The notes: generated from the letters alone by a model not told the origin. 64,000 nucleotides of DNA from Paenibacillus phytorum (GCF_013141715.1 NZ_WHOA01000030.1:62001-126000); one strand, 5' to 3'; counted from the stretch's first letter, positions 8,240-16,884 are shown. A program made the numbers and translations.

Positions 8240-9604
8240 TTATTTAGCATCTTGTGCCGCTTGCATTTTCTCGGCAGCTTTCTGCGGCGTTACTTTACCG
8301 CCCATCAGCTCTTCCATTGTACCTTCCAGCGTTTTCTTAACAGCCGGTGAAACCAATGCGTCAAATGCTGGGAAAGCGCCTTTCTTAGCAGAAAGCTGAC
8401 CTTTTACGACTTCTGCAACTAAACCTGAAGCATCACCGATATCAGCTAGTTTCATGGCTGGAATGTTGCCCGATTCTTTCAAAGCACGCTTCTGATTAGC
8501 TTCCGTATAGAAGTTTTTAATAAACGCTTTAACTGCTTTTAATTCGCTGTCATTCAACTTGGAAGAGAAACCGTAGCCGTTTGACCAACCGCCGTTGATC
8601 ATATCATCCCCTGCACCGCCCAGGTTCGGGAAGTTAAAGAAGCTTGCGTCTGCAGCGACTGTGGAGTTTTTACCCATGATTCCACCTGCCGCCCAGCTGC
8701 CATCAAACAGCATCGCAGCTTGACCTGTGTAGAATTTGGCTTGGCCGTCCGAATATTTCGTCGCGATCACGTTTTTGTCGATATAACCTTTTTGTTTCAA
8801 CTCATCCAGCTTCTTGAACGCCTCGACGACTGGAGCATCCGTCCACTTCGTTTTCCCTGCCGCGAAGCCTTCTTGGATTTGTGGTCCGCCAAGACGTACG
8901 AACAATGTGTTCGCAAGCATGTTAATGACCCAACCATCGCCAGCGCCTCCAGCCATGGCAATCGGAGTTATCCCTTTTGCTTTAATCGCTTCACAAACTT
9001 TCAAGAATTCATCCCACGTTTTTGGAACCTGAACACCTGCATCCGCAAACATTTTTTTGTTGTAGAATACGCCTTCAACATATCCCGCTCTAGGAAGACC
9101 ATAGATTTTGCCATCAACGGTGAACTCGTTCAAGTTCATGAATTTGTCTTTCAAACCAAGCTCAGCGAGAATCGGCGTCAAATCAAGAAGACGGCCTGCT
9201 TTGGAATAGTTCTGGGTATCCGCTCCACCGAAAAGGTCAAAAATAGGCGGCGGGCTGCCAGCCTGCATCTCAGCTTTAAGCTTCGTATCGCGATTGACAA
9301 CATCCTCAACGCCATCCAGCTCAAATTTCAACCCAGGTACTTCAGCTTCTGTTGCTTTAACTACATCCTGCAAGATAGCAAGGTTCGATTTCGCCGTATC
9401 TTTGATTTCTATGTGGCGCAGAACCATCTTGAATTCTTTCGGCTTTGCCGTTTCAGCCGGTTTAACCGAAGCAGCGGGAGCAGCTGAAGCAGGAGCGGTT
9501 GAAGATGATGCCGTCTTTGTGTCCCCGCCCGAACCGCACGCTACTGATGTTGCAGCCATTGCCATAATCATCGCCAAAGATAATGCACTTTTCGTCTTTT
9601 TCAT
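8240..9604 (-). CDS. Sugar-binding lipoprotein of CUT1 ABC transporter
   Basis: Extracellular substrate-binding protein, family 1 type, 454 residues. The signal peptide ends in a lipobox with C23 (AATSVAC), followed by a Ser/Ala/Thr-rich linker, so the protein is anchored to the outer face of the membrane. Motifs such as YGLPRAGYVEGVFYNKKMF and TGQAAMLFDGSWAAGG are typical of sugar-binding proteins. AGGAGGTCAAGA precedes the ATG. It is the first gene of a minus-strand run of two permeases, a response regulator and then the rhamnose catabolic genes. Substrate is unproven; rhamnose or a rhamnose-containing oligosaccharide is the contextual guess. Confidence 0.92.
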   Translation of the reverse strand: MKKTKSALSLAMIMAMAATSVACGSGGDTKTASSSTAPASAAPAASVKPAETAKPKEFKMVLRHIEIKDTAKSNLAILQDVVKATEAEVPGLKFELDGVEDVVNRDTKLKAEMQAGSPPPIFDLFGGADTQNYSKAGRLLDLTPILAELGLKDKFMNLNEFTVDGKIYGLPRAGYVEGVFYNKKMFADAGVQVPKTWDEFLKVCEAIKAKGITPIAMAGGAGDGWVINMLANTLFVRLGGPQIQEGFAAGKTKWTDAPVVEAFKKLDELKQKGYIDKNVIATKYSDGQAKFYTGQAAMLFDGSWAAGGIMGKNSTVAADASFFNFPNLGGAGDDMINGGWSNGYGFSSKLNDSELKAVKAFIKNFYTEANQKRALKESGNIPAMKLADIGDASGLVAEVVKGQLSAKKGAFPAFDALVSPAVKKTLEGTMEELMGGKVTPQKAAEKMQAAQDAK

Positions 9605-9744
9605 TCTTGACCTCCTACAGATCGTTAACTATTTGCTTACACTTTGATTATAGAAATGGGAGCTGGTAAATTATAGTCTGTCATTTCGAGACTGTAGGGA
9701 TAAAATTCTCTATTCTGCCTCATATGGCATACATGAAGGAAACC

Positions 9745-9819
9745 AAAAAATCCCCTTGCAAGCAGAAGTGTCTAAGCTCATGAATCCATGAACTTAGACA
9801 CTTCCCGCTGTAAGGGGAT
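9745..9819 (-). terminator. Terminator of the bL25 gene
   Basis: A long stem: ATCCCCTTGCA and AAGTGTCTAAGCTCATG on one arm pair with CATGAACTTAGACACTT and AAGGGGAT on the other. On the minus strand it ends in a U-run (AAAAAA on plus, 9745-9750). It lies 41 bases beyond the bL25 stop codon and about 140 bases before the lipoprotein gene. Confidence 0.85.
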
Positions 9820-9859
9820 GTAACCATGCTATCTATATTTAATGTTTGATTGATTTTTT

Positions 9860-10429
9860 CTAGGCTGTTGCTTCGACTTCCTCATGCACGGTTTTGATTT
9901 GAATCATAACCGTATTCGGATCCGTCAACACTTCAATGCCATCCTTGAAAATCAGGTCGGAGACGAGAAGCTTGTCGCCAGCATCTAGACTACTAATATC
10001 CACTTCCATCGAAGTCGGCAAATCACCAGGCATACAACGAACTTCTACTTCATAGATTTCGATTTGCAGTACCCCGCCAGATTTAACGCCAATTGCCTCT
10101 CCAGAAAACTGGATGGTCACTTTGCTGTCCATGATTTCAGTCATGTTCACATGATGAAAGTCGATATGCAGCAGATTGCCAGACATAGCATCCCTTTGGA
10201 CGCTCTGAACGATGACCGGAATTACTTTTTCATCGGATGTATTGCCTTGCAGGATAGCTCGTGGATTTTTTTTCAAAATATCCAGCATTTCTTTTTCATT
10301 TACTTCTAATGATAAAGTATCTTTACCAATCCCATACAACACAGCCGGGATGCGCCCCTGTTTTCTTGCTTGATTCATGTGGGACTTTGTTTCACCAGTG
10401 CGCTTGTTCAATTGAATAAATTTACTCAT
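9860..10429 (-). CDS. rplY: Ribosomal protein bL25 / general stress protein Ctc
   Basis: 5S-rRNA-binding protein of the large ribosomal subunit, in the longer Ctc form with an N-terminal L25 domain (about 1-90, with IPAVLYGIGKDTLSLEVNEKE) and a C-terminal beta domain (about 95-185). The length of 189 residues fits the Ctc type, somewhat shorter than B. subtilis Ctc. The ribosome binding site before the ATG is poor (GAGAGCGGG, 9-10 bases upstream). It is monocistronic, with its own strong promoter at 10475-10503 and its own terminator. In B. subtilis ctc is also stress induced; I see no SigB promoter here, only a sigma-A one. Confidence 0.93.
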   Translation of the reverse strand: MSKFIQLNKRTGETKSHMNQARKQGRIPAVLYGIGKDTLSLEVNEKEMLDILKKNPRAILQGNTSDEKVIPVIVQSVQRDAMSGNLLHIDFHHVNMTEIMDSKVTIQFSGEAIGVKSGGVLQIEIYEVEVRCMPGDLPTSMEVDISSLDAGDKLLVSDLIFKDGIEVLTDPNTVMIQIKTVHEEVEATA

Positions 10430-10474
10430 TTGTTTGTTTCCCGCTCTCTTTGACCATAAATTCTTGTCACACCG

Positions 10475-10503
10475 ATTATAACATGACCATAAAATCTAGT
10501 CAA
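10475..10503 (-). promoter_or_regulatory. Sigma-A promoter of the bL25 gene
   Basis: On the minus strand TTGACT (10503-10498) and a perfect TATAAT (10480-10475) are separated by exactly 17 bases. The start site would be about 40 bases upstream of the ATG. Confidence 0.75.
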
Positions 10504-10524
10504 ACTTTGATGAAAACCCACTCG

Positions 10525-11469
10525 TTACTCTTCATACTCCATAAATGGATCAGGGATCTCAATCTGATAAGCCTCAGCATCACTAACGCCAACAGAAAGT
10601 ACGGCTCGCCCATTGCCTGACCGTATAAGCCCACCGCTAAAAATAACATCTTCAAGATCAGGCCGTTTGCCAGGACCTCTAGGAAAATCACTTCTTGCTG
10701 CAATAATTTTCATGGGTGTTTTCTCACAGGTCTCAGGATTTATCGAAAAGACCATGGAATAGTAATGCTTGTTTCCTACGGTATCGAAGCAGGCTATATG
10801 TCCCAGAATGCCTACATGACCATTCCCCAGTAAATGCGCTTCGTTTGCACCGCCCCATTCTTCAGACACAAATTGCTCACTAAGAATTTCCGCATTGATG
10901 AAGGTTTGCTCATTGAGCTCCTCCAGCGAGTTGATGATTGTAAATCCAATCTGCCCTCTTCCACCTCTTGCTCCTTGCGGTCTAGTAAATACACCTACTC
11001 TACCGTCGGCAAGCTCAATTAGACGAATATCCTTCATCGTACCGGGTCCAGATGAGAAGTGACACAATGAATCTATGTGAAACCCACGATAAAATTGGGT
11101 AACCCACGACACAATCTTACTCGGATTATCGACAGCCGTAATGACTTCAACTCCGCCAACTATTAGTTCACCTTTGATGATCGTCATACATGGATCCTGC
11201 AAGTTATAAGTGTGAGTATGTATTCGGGGACTCCAAACCTGATTCTTGCATGTAAAAAAGAAGACTTGAGAGAACTCACTATCCCGTTCCTCAACTCTTC
11301 CTAAGATGACTTCCTCCCCGTCGTACTGAAACGGGGCCGTTATATTGTATACATCGCGATTTCCAACTCCAGAGAACACTAGTTTCTGCACTTTTGTTAA
11401 TCTGGGATTTGCATAAAAAGCTTCCAGAAGCTGTTTACAGCTCTCTGTTGTTATCGATTTCCTTGTCAT
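10525..11469 (-). CDS. DUF1861 family protein (predicted five-bladed beta-propeller)
   Basis: A 314-residue cytoplasmic protein without signal peptide. The sequence resembles DUF1861 proteins, which are placed near the GH43/GH130 five-bladed propeller fold; visible family-like stretches are GVGNRDVYNITAPF, HFSSGPGTMKDIRLIEL, SEEWGGANEAHLL and VIFSGGLI. Activity is unknown; a glycosidase or phosphorylase acting on mannosides is possible. I start at 11469, where CAGGAGG lies six bases upstream; this overlaps the regulator gene upstream by 35 bases and suggests coupled translation. A glycosyltransferase operon with GDP-mannose pyrophosphorylase runs divergently beside it, which favours a glycan-related role. 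Confidence 0.75.
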   Translation of the reverse strand: MTRKSITTESCKQLLEAFYANPRLTKVQKLVFSGVGNRDVYNITAPFQYDGEEVILGRVEERDSEFSQVFFFTCKNQVWSPRIHTHTYNLQDPCMTIIKGELIVGGVEVITAVDNPSKIVSWVTQFYRGFHIDSLCHFSSGPGTMKDIRLIELADGRVGVFTRPQGARGGRGQIGFTIINSLEELNEQTFINAEILSEQFVSEEWGGANEAHLLGNGHVGILGHIACFDTVGNKHYYSMVFSINPETCEKTPMKIIAARSDFPRGPGKRPDLEDVIFSGGLIRSGNGRAVLSVGVSDAEAYQIEIPDPFMEYEE

Positions 11470-11734
11470 TGACGTCCTCCTGATAATCCATCGATGCATC
11501 TATCGTCCAATCACTTTCCTCATCCATTTCGATGCCAATGAGCTGCCCAGGCTGGACATTAAAATACAGACAAAGCTTCAGTAATAAATCCCTAGGATAC
11601 TGTACCATCTCATCCTTATACATCCGCCGAACGGAGTCAAAGTGGTAGTTAATCTCTTTAGCGAGCCTGCGTATAGATAATTTGGGGTCGTGATTTTCCA
11701 TGACTTCTTTTAGTTTACTGCGTATGACTGACAC
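11435..11734 (-). CDS. Small Cro/CI-type (XRE) helix-turn-helix regulator
   Basis: A 99-residue DNA-binding protein. The helix-turn-helix covers about residues 5-65 (KLSIRRLAKEINYHFDSVRRMYKDE, then LLLKLCLYFNVQPGQLIGI), followed by an acidic tail. I take GTG at 11734 as start because GGAGGAGGT lies six bases upstream, and because the divergent glycosyltransferase promoter (11786-11814) would otherwise lie inside the gene. It overlaps the DUF1861 gene and probably regulates itself and the divergent operon. The regulator family is clear; target and ligand are not known. Confidence 0.8.
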   Translation of the reverse strand: MSVIRSKLKEVMENHDPKLSIRRLAKEINYHFDSVRRMYKDEMVQYPRDLLLKLCLYFNVQPGQLIGIEMDEESDWTIDASMDYQEDVNDKEIDNNREL

Positions 11735-11785
11735 ACATACACCTCCTCCATAAATATATAGGGTATGCAAAGGAGAGTCAATGAA

Positions 11786-11814
11786 TTGACAAGAAAAAAT
11801 GGTCATGTTATAGT
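11786..11814 (+). promoter_or_regulatory. Sigma-A promoter of the glycosyltransferase operon
   Basis: TTGACA (11786-11791) and TATAGT (11809-11814) are separated by 17 bases, a near-consensus promoter. Transcription would begin near 11821, about 120 bases before the chosen start codon at 11943. Confidence 0.75.
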
Positions 11815-11867
11815 GAAAACAGGAAATAATTTGGAATTTTCTGAAAATAAAATACCCCTTCCCCCAA

Positions 11868-11902
11868 AAGAATTAAAGATCTATCTTTAGATTCTTTTTT
11901 TT
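11868..11902 (+). terminator. Terminator-like hairpin in the leader of the glycosyltransferase operon
   Basis: AAGAATTAAAGAT pairs with ATCTTTAGATTCTT with one bulge, followed immediately by a run of eight or more T. It lies between the promoter at 11786-11814 and the first gene at 11943, and no plus-strand gene ends before it. It could attenuate the operon or end a leader RNA of about 80 bases. Confidence 0.55.
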
Positions 11903-11942
11903 GTGTTCCAAAAAATCTCGAACCAACATGGAGGCTCATTAT

Positions 11943-13163
11943 ATGAAGTATACAAGCAGCAATAGGAATATCGTTTTTCTAGGCACTAGCCAGCCAAGAG
12001 AATGCGGCATAGCTACATTTACACAAGATTTATTAGATGAACTCCAGCACATCAAAGGCTTTAACAAGCCTCGTATCATTGCAATCAATAACAACGAAAC
12101 TTACGACTATCAAGAGCAAGTGATGAGGGAAATTGACCAACATAAGCTATCAGATTATATAGAAACGTCCGATTATCTTAGCTCGTCAGACGTTGATCTT
12201 CTCGTTATCCAACATGAATTCGGTATTTACGGCGGAGAAAGCGGTGAATACTTGATTCCATTCGTCGAAAGACTGACTATTCCGTATGTCGTCATTTTTC
12301 ATACCGTGTTAACCAAACCTTCTGCCAAGCAGCGTCACATCATGAACCGAGTTGCAGAGCTAAGTGTTAAAGTTGTCACGATGGCGCAATCTACAGTAAC
12401 CGATTTGATCTCCATATATGGCGTTGATGCTGCCAAAATCGCTTTCATTCATCATGGCGTACCTCATGTCAAAACCGGATCAAGATCAGAACTTAAAGAG
12501 CAATATGGCTTTGCAGATCGAAAAATATTATCCACCTTTGGGTTTTTAAGTCCTGGTAAAGGAATTGAATACAGCATTGAGGCCATGCGCGGAGTGGTCA
12601 AACAGCATCCGGATTCTCTCTATATCATTTGGGGGAAAACACATCCTGTCGTTAAACAAGAAACAGGCGAGGTATACCGACAAAAGCTGATGGGTCTTGT
12701 GGAAGAATTTGATTTAACTCGTAACGTTCGCTTCGTCGACAAGCTTTTGACGCAGGATGAAGTCATTCAATCGCTGGTCATGTCAGACATTTATATAACT
12801 CCTTATTTAGGCAAGGATCAGGCCGTTAGCGGAACTTTGGCATACGGAGTCGGTTACGGAAGGGTTATTGTCTCCACACCTTACCGATATGCCGAGGAAA
12901 TGCTGGCAGAGGGCAGGGGCTTACTGGCAAACTTCCGCGATTCAGCCTCCTTGGAAGCTTGCATCCTTCAATTACTGAATAACCCTACTAGAATAGCTGA
13001 AATGGAAAATCGTACGCTCGAACTCGGAAGAACCATGCTGTGGAACGAAATTGCCAAAACCTATGCCGCCATCTTCCAAGAAAAAATACTAGTTTCAGAG
13101 TCAACTAATGTAAATACTTACGATGCCAGTTTTGCTAAAGTAAAACATTTAGGAGTGATTTAA
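11943..13163 (+). CDS. GT4-family glycosyltransferase
   Basis: Cytoplasmic GT-B fold glycosyltransferase of 406 residues. The N-terminal domain has FLGTSQPRECGIATFTQDL, the usual acceptor-side start of GT4 enzymes; the C-terminal domain has STFGFLSPGKGIEYSIEAM and the donor-binding region around GVGYGRVIVSTPYRYAEEML. I start at the ATG at 11943, eight bases after GGAGG; an extension to TTG 11901 would run into the leader T-run. It is followed directly (stop and start share bases at 13163) by the toroid-like protein and then by GDP-mannose pyrophosphorylase. GDP-mannose is therefore the likely donor, by context only. Confidence 0.88.
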   Translation: MKYTSSNRNIVFLGTSQPRECGIATFTQDLLDELQHIKGFNKPRIIAINNNETYDYQEQVMREIDQHKLSDYIETSDYLSSSDVDLLVIQHEFGIYGGESGEYLIPFVERLTIPYVVIFHTVLTKPSAKQRHIMNRVAELSVKVVTMAQSTVTDLISIYGVDAAKIAFIHHGVPHVKTGSRSELKEQYGFADRKILSTFGFLSPGKGIEYSIEAMRGVVKQHPDSLYIIWGKTHPVVKQETGEVYRQKLMGLVEEFDLTRNVRFVDKLLTQDEVIQSLVMSDIYITPYLGKDQAVSGTLAYGVGYGRVIVSTPYRYAEEMLAEGRGLLANFRDSASLEACILQLLNNPTRIAEMENRTLELGRTMLWNEIAKTYAAIFQEKILVSESTNVNTYDASFAKVKHLGVI

Positions 13164-14269
13164 TGCAAGTACAAACGATACGGCAGTTTAAGTCCGATTA
13201 CATGCGCAGGATAACCGATGATACAGGCATTTTTCAACATACCAAGTTTGGAGTACCCGACCGGTCGAAAGGTTATACGACGGATGATAACGCACGGGCA
13301 TTAATCGCAGCCGTTCTATTGTACAGCAGCCAAAAAGATTCCAGCACGTTAGACCTCATTCATACTTATATTTCCTTCATTCACCACGCACAGAATACAG
13401 ATGGAAATTTTAGAAACTTCATGGATTATAACCGTTCATTCATGGAGGATAGCGGCTCTGAGGATTGTCAAGGACGCACACTATGGGCATTAGGATTCGC
13501 TCTCGCTCATTCCTCCTTGCTCCCCGATAATGTACTTAATACCTGCCGTTATTTAATCAATCAGGCATTACCGCATATTGAAAAGCTAGGTTCTCCCCGT
13601 GCTGGAGCCTATGCGATAATCGGTCTAAGTTATTTAATAGAAACCCCTGATGCTTTAACTTACTCCTTCCCCTATCCTCACGCGCCAAGTACCGCAGAAG
13701 AAAAGGCTTTTCTACCAAGAGCATTCATCATCAATGTGATCGAAAAAATAGCGGTCCGACTGCACAATCAATATGTTCGCAATAAGGGTAACGATTGGAA
13801 TTGGTTTGAAGACAGCCTTACTTACGGAAACTCTATGCTTCCATGGGCACTTTTAAAAGCATCACATATTTTAGAAAACATTAGTTTGAAGGAAACGGCT
13901 AAGGAGAGTCTGGATTTTCTAGTATCCAAAACCTTTGCTAAAGAAGGATATTATAAGCCGATTGGCAGCCATGGCTGGCAGTTGCGAGGTGAAAAAGCCG
14001 CTCTCTACGACGAACAGCCGATTGAGGCCTGTGAAATGCTTCTTGCTTGCAAAGAAGCCGCGATCGTACTCCAAGACCCTGCTTATCTGAAGAAAGCAGC
14101 CTTATGCTACGAATGGTATTTAGGCCATAATTCGTTAAAAATTTCTCTTATAGATCCTCAAACAGGAGCTTGTTATGATGGCATCCATGCCACAGGGCTG
14201 AACCTTAATCAAGGCTCTGAGAGCATCATTTCCTTCTCCATTGCCCATTTGGTGATGCATCATGAATAA
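13163..14269 (+). CDS. Putative alpha/alpha-toroid protein associated with a glycosyltransferase
   Basis: Protein of 368 residues with no signal peptide. It is rich in helices with repeated Trp/Glu/Asp/Gly patterns (GYTTDDNARALIAAVLL, DCQGRTLWALGFALAH, NWFEDSLTYGNSMLPWALL, EACEMLLACKEAA, LNLNQGSESIISFSIAH), which looks like an (alpha/alpha)6 barrel as in some glycosidases. Similar sequences occur beside or fused to GT4 enzymes, as far as I recall. D and E in GYTTDDNAR and NWFEDSLTYG are candidate catalytic residues. The ATG lies at the end of the GT gene and the stop overlaps the manC start, so the three are tightly coupled. Activity is unknown: hydrolase, phosphorylase or glycosyltransferase partner are all possible. 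Confidence 0.7.
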   Translation: MQVQTIRQFKSDYMRRITDDTGIFQHTKFGVPDRSKGYTTDDNARALIAAVLLYSSQKDSSTLDLIHTYISFIHHAQNTDGNFRNFMDYNRSFMEDSGSEDCQGRTLWALGFALAHSSLLPDNVLNTCRYLINQALPHIEKLGSPRAGAYAIIGLSYLIETPDALTYSFPYPHAPSTAEEKAFLPRAFIINVIEKIAVRLHNQYVRNKGNDWNWFEDSLTYGNSMLPWALLKASHILENISLKETAKESLDFLVSKTFAKEGYYKPIGSHGWQLRGEKAALYDEQPIEACEMLLACKEAAIVLQDPAYLKKAALCYEWYLGHNSLKISLIDPQTGACYDGIHATGLNLNQGSESIISFSIAHLVMHHE

Positions 14270-15341
14270 ATTTGCTACCATCCTTGCAGGCGGGGGCGGA
14301 ACTCGTTTCTGGCCGCTGTCTAGGCAAGAGATTCCAAAGCAGCTTCTAAATATTAGTGGAAATGATATTATGCTAAACGATACGATCGAACGATTCAAAG
14401 GCATTATCCCTCAAGAAAATACCGTTATTGTAACGAATCGTTCTCAAGCGGTTCTGCTGGAGAGCATCATGCATAGCAGTGTATCGAAAAGCAACATTTT
14501 GATCGAGCCCGTTGCTAGAAACACGGCTGCAAGCATACTTTTCGCGGCATTATCTATAGAAAAATCACACGGAGATTCCTTAATGGTCGTATTGCCTTCC
14601 GATCATTATATAACCGATGAAGAACAATTTCGGCTCACCTTAGACGAAGCCTGTACGGTCGCGATGAAGACGGACAAAATCGTTACCATCGGAATTAAAC
14701 CGACATTTCCATCGACCGGGTACGGTTATATCGCCTTTGATAAGGAACCTATCTCTTCAAATCCTGTTGCCGTATACGAAGTAGCCGAATTTGTAGAAAA
14801 ACCTAACTTTCAGAAAGCACAAGGCTATCTGTCATCAGGTAATTATTTATGGAATAGCGGCATATTCATTTGGAAAACTTCCGTCATTATTGATAATTTC
14901 AAGCGTTACCTGCCTCGGTTGTATAAGACAATGCTTCCAATCAGCGATTATTTGGGCACGGATCAGGAAGAGGAAATCATTAGTAACATCTATCCAACGC
15001 TTCAAAACATTTCGATTGATTACGGGATCCTTGAGCGCTCCGATGAAGTCGTTGTTCTGTCTGGTCAATTTGGCTGGAATGATATCGGCAGCTGGGATGC
15101 GCTCGGCGCGATCTTCCCTCCGGATTCATCTGGAAACATTATTAAAGCAAATCATATGGGCATAGATACACGAAATTCGATCATATATGGAAATGGCAGA
15201 CTAATCACGACAATTGGCGTAGACGGCTTCATCATTGCCGATACGGGGGATGCACTGTTGATATGTCCCAAAGACAAAGCACAATCTGTTAAAGATATCG
15301 TCGACCTACTGAAGGAAAAAGGAATGACCGAGTATATTTAG
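14262..15341 (+). CDS. manC: Mannose-1-phosphate guanylyltransferase (GDP-mannose pyrophosphorylase)
   Basis: Nucleotidyltransferase making GDP-mannose from mannose 1-phosphate and GTP. The N-terminal signature ILAGGGGTRFWPLSRQEIPK (GTP and metal binding, with the catalytic Arg and Lys) is at residues 6-25; VEKPNFQKA and WNSGIFIWK follow, and FGWNDIGSWDAL is near residue 265. At 359 residues it has only the transferase domain and no fused phosphomannose isomerase. The ATG at 14262 overlaps the previous stop by eight bases. It should supply the donor for the glycosyltransferase two genes upstream. It converges with the MFS gene with only seven bases between, and no clear terminator. Confidence 0.92.
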   Translation: MNKFATILAGGGGTRFWPLSRQEIPKQLLNISGNDIMLNDTIERFKGIIPQENTVIVTNRSQAVLLESIMHSSVSKSNILIEPVARNTAASILFAALSIEKSHGDSLMVVLPSDHYITDEEQFRLTLDEACTVAMKTDKIVTIGIKPTFPSTGYGYIAFDKEPISSNPVAVYEVAEFVEKPNFQKAQGYLSSGNYLWNSGIFIWKTSVIIDNFKRYLPRLYKTMLPISDYLGTDQEEEIISNIYPTLQNISIDYGILERSDEVVVLSGQFGWNDIGSWDALGAIFPPDSSGNIIKANHMGIDTRNSIIYGNGRLITTIGVDGFIIADTGDALLICPKDKAQSVKDIVDLLKEKGMTEYI

Positions 15342-15348
15342 CCAGCCC

Positions 15349-16554
15349 TTACTCTGGTGAAGATGATGGAACGGCCGCCACTTTGGGGCCGCGGTATTTA
15401 AAGAAGAACGCCACACAGATAAGCGCCAAGCCGTTGATGGCAAAAACGAGCGGAATACCGATCCAGCCGCCCAAAAAGCCACCGATAATCGGACCGCTCA
15501 TGGTTCCAAGCTGCGTAGCGGATTGATTTAAGCTAAACGCTCGGCCTCTAAAGCTGGAATCCGTAAATTTCACGATGAGCGCGTTTAACGCCGGGTAGAC
15601 GGCAGCAAAAAACAACCCATAACTAAACCTCAGAATGCCAAAGGCTAGCAAGTGGTGAGTGCCTAACTGAAGCAGATTCCCTATTCCTCCGCCAATTAGG
15701 CCGATGAACAGTGTTTTGGAGTAGGTGATTTTCTGTCCGAGTTTCCCCCATCTCGGTGCTGCAATGACGGTTGCGACTCCGACAGCAGAGAAAATAATGC
15801 CTGAACTCAGCGAAGCTGAGCTTTGGCTGCCACCCATTTGCAGCACATAGATGGTAAGCAGCGGCTCGACAATCATGACCGAAGTCGCTACCAACATGGT
15901 GACACCTAGAATCATCATGAAAGGGCGATTATGAGCAGCCGACTTCAAATCATCCATAACACCCGATCTCGTAGCCGAGCGGTTAAAGTTCGTTTCCTTA
16001 GCCCCAAACAGCCCGATAAAGGCTGCGACTAAGACGACACACCCTGAAACTAGAAACGATTCTCGGTTTCCCACCCAGTGGCTGACGAATCCGCCTACCA
16101 GCGGACCGATGACACTTCCGGCGGCTCCTGCCGTTGACATAACCCCCAGCGCATAACCCACTTCTTTTTCAGGCGTGTTCGTGGCTACTAAGGCAATGGA
16201 AGCAGGAACAAAACCGGCAAGCAATCCCTGAAGAATACGAACTACAAGAAATACGTAAGGATCATGGACGAAAAAAGTCGCAAAATAAAGAACGCTTAGG
16301 CTGAAGCCTGAGCGAATCAGCATTGGTTTGCGGCCATACTTGTCCGCCAAAGAGCCCCAAAAGGGCGCGATTAAAGCACTAGCCAAAAAGGTGATGCCAA
16401 ACGTAATACCTGACCATGCTTCCAGTCCTTTATCAATGCCGAGCTCCGTGTGCAGAAAGATAGGTAAGAAAGGAACCGAAATCGTATACGCCATGCCGCA
16501 GAAAAATACACCGATCCATAAAGTGATGAGATTACGTTTCCAGGAAAATGCCAT
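15349..16554 (-). CDS. MFS transporter, drug-efflux type
   Basis: Twelve-helix major facilitator protein of 401 residues. Motif A between helices 2 and 3 is visible (GSLADKYGRKPMLIRSG), and LQGLLAGFVPASIALVA with GAAGSVIGPLVGGF matches motif C of antiporters (the TetA/Bmr/MdtG group). The ATG at 16554 has AGGGGGT seven bases upstream; the 21 extra residues possible to 16617 are not hydrophobic and lack a ribosome binding site. It stands alone, converging with manC. Substrate cannot be told from sequence. Confidence 0.9.
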   Translation of the reverse strand: MAFSWKRNLITLWIGVFFCGMAYTISVPFLPIFLHTELGIDKGLEAWSGITFGITFLASALIAPFWGSLADKYGRKPMLIRSGFSLSVLYFATFFVHDPYVFLVVRILQGLLAGFVPASIALVATNTPEKEVGYALGVMSTAGAAGSVIGPLVGGFVSHWVGNRESFLVSGCVVLVAAFIGLFGAKETNFNRSATRSGVMDDLKSAAHNRPFMMILGVTMLVATSVMIVEPLLTIYVLQMGGSQSSASLSSGIIFSAVGVATVIAAPRWGKLGQKITYSKTLFIGLIGGGIGNLLQLGTHHLLAFGILRFSYGLFFAAVYPALNALIVKFTDSSFRGRAFSLNQSATQLGTMSGPIIGGFLGGWIGIPLVFAINGLALICVAFFFKYRGPKVAAVPSSSPE

Positions 16555-16637
16555 GTGTTTACCCCCTGATGCTTGATGACTGAAACCGTAGATATACGAA
16601 GAACTCCCGACAACCATGCTATATTATGTATATTTTA

Positions 16638-16865
16638 TCATATTGTTTGAAGATTAGAAATTCCATCATGAGTTGCCCCATTAGGAATAGAAAAAGAGGA
16701 TGGTTGCTCGTACACGATAAATGTACAAGCAACTTCCTCTTTTGGCCTGCTCAATCTGGTTGATTTACAAGTCCCTGCATACATTTTAGCCGCACAGAAC
16801 ACTTCATAAGGAGCAATCGCATCAAGCAGATCGAAACCATCAAATAAAACGATTTGTACATGCAT
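16638..16865 (-). pseudogene. DJ-1/PfpI family gene remnant
   Basis: The first 31 residues (MHVQIVLFDGFDLLDAIAPY, then EVFCAAKMYAG) are a normal DJ-1/PfpI N-terminus, but the family needs about 190 residues and the nucleophile Cys that follows later. Here the sequence runs instead into a terminator-like hairpin (16691-16743) and stops after 75 residues. The ribosome binding site GGATGGAGATGAT is intact, and the ORF follows the DUF2306 gene by 19 bases as if part of its operon. I read it as a deletion derivative. Confidence 0.7.
16691..16743 (-). terminator. Hairpin inside the DJ-1/PfpI remnant
   Basis: AAAAAGAGGATGGTTGCTCG pairs with CAAGCAACTTCCTCTTTT around a short loop that includes GTAC/GTAC ends. 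On the minus strand it is followed by five U. It probably ends transcription of the DUF2306 unit. Confidence 0.55.
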
Positions 16866-16884
16866 AATAAATCATCTCCATCCT

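Noticed and set aside
8720..9487. Long plus-strand frame of 255 codons
   Set aside because: It is antisense to the well-supported sugar-binding lipoprotein, has no ribosome binding site and reads as an Arg/Phe-rich non-family protein.
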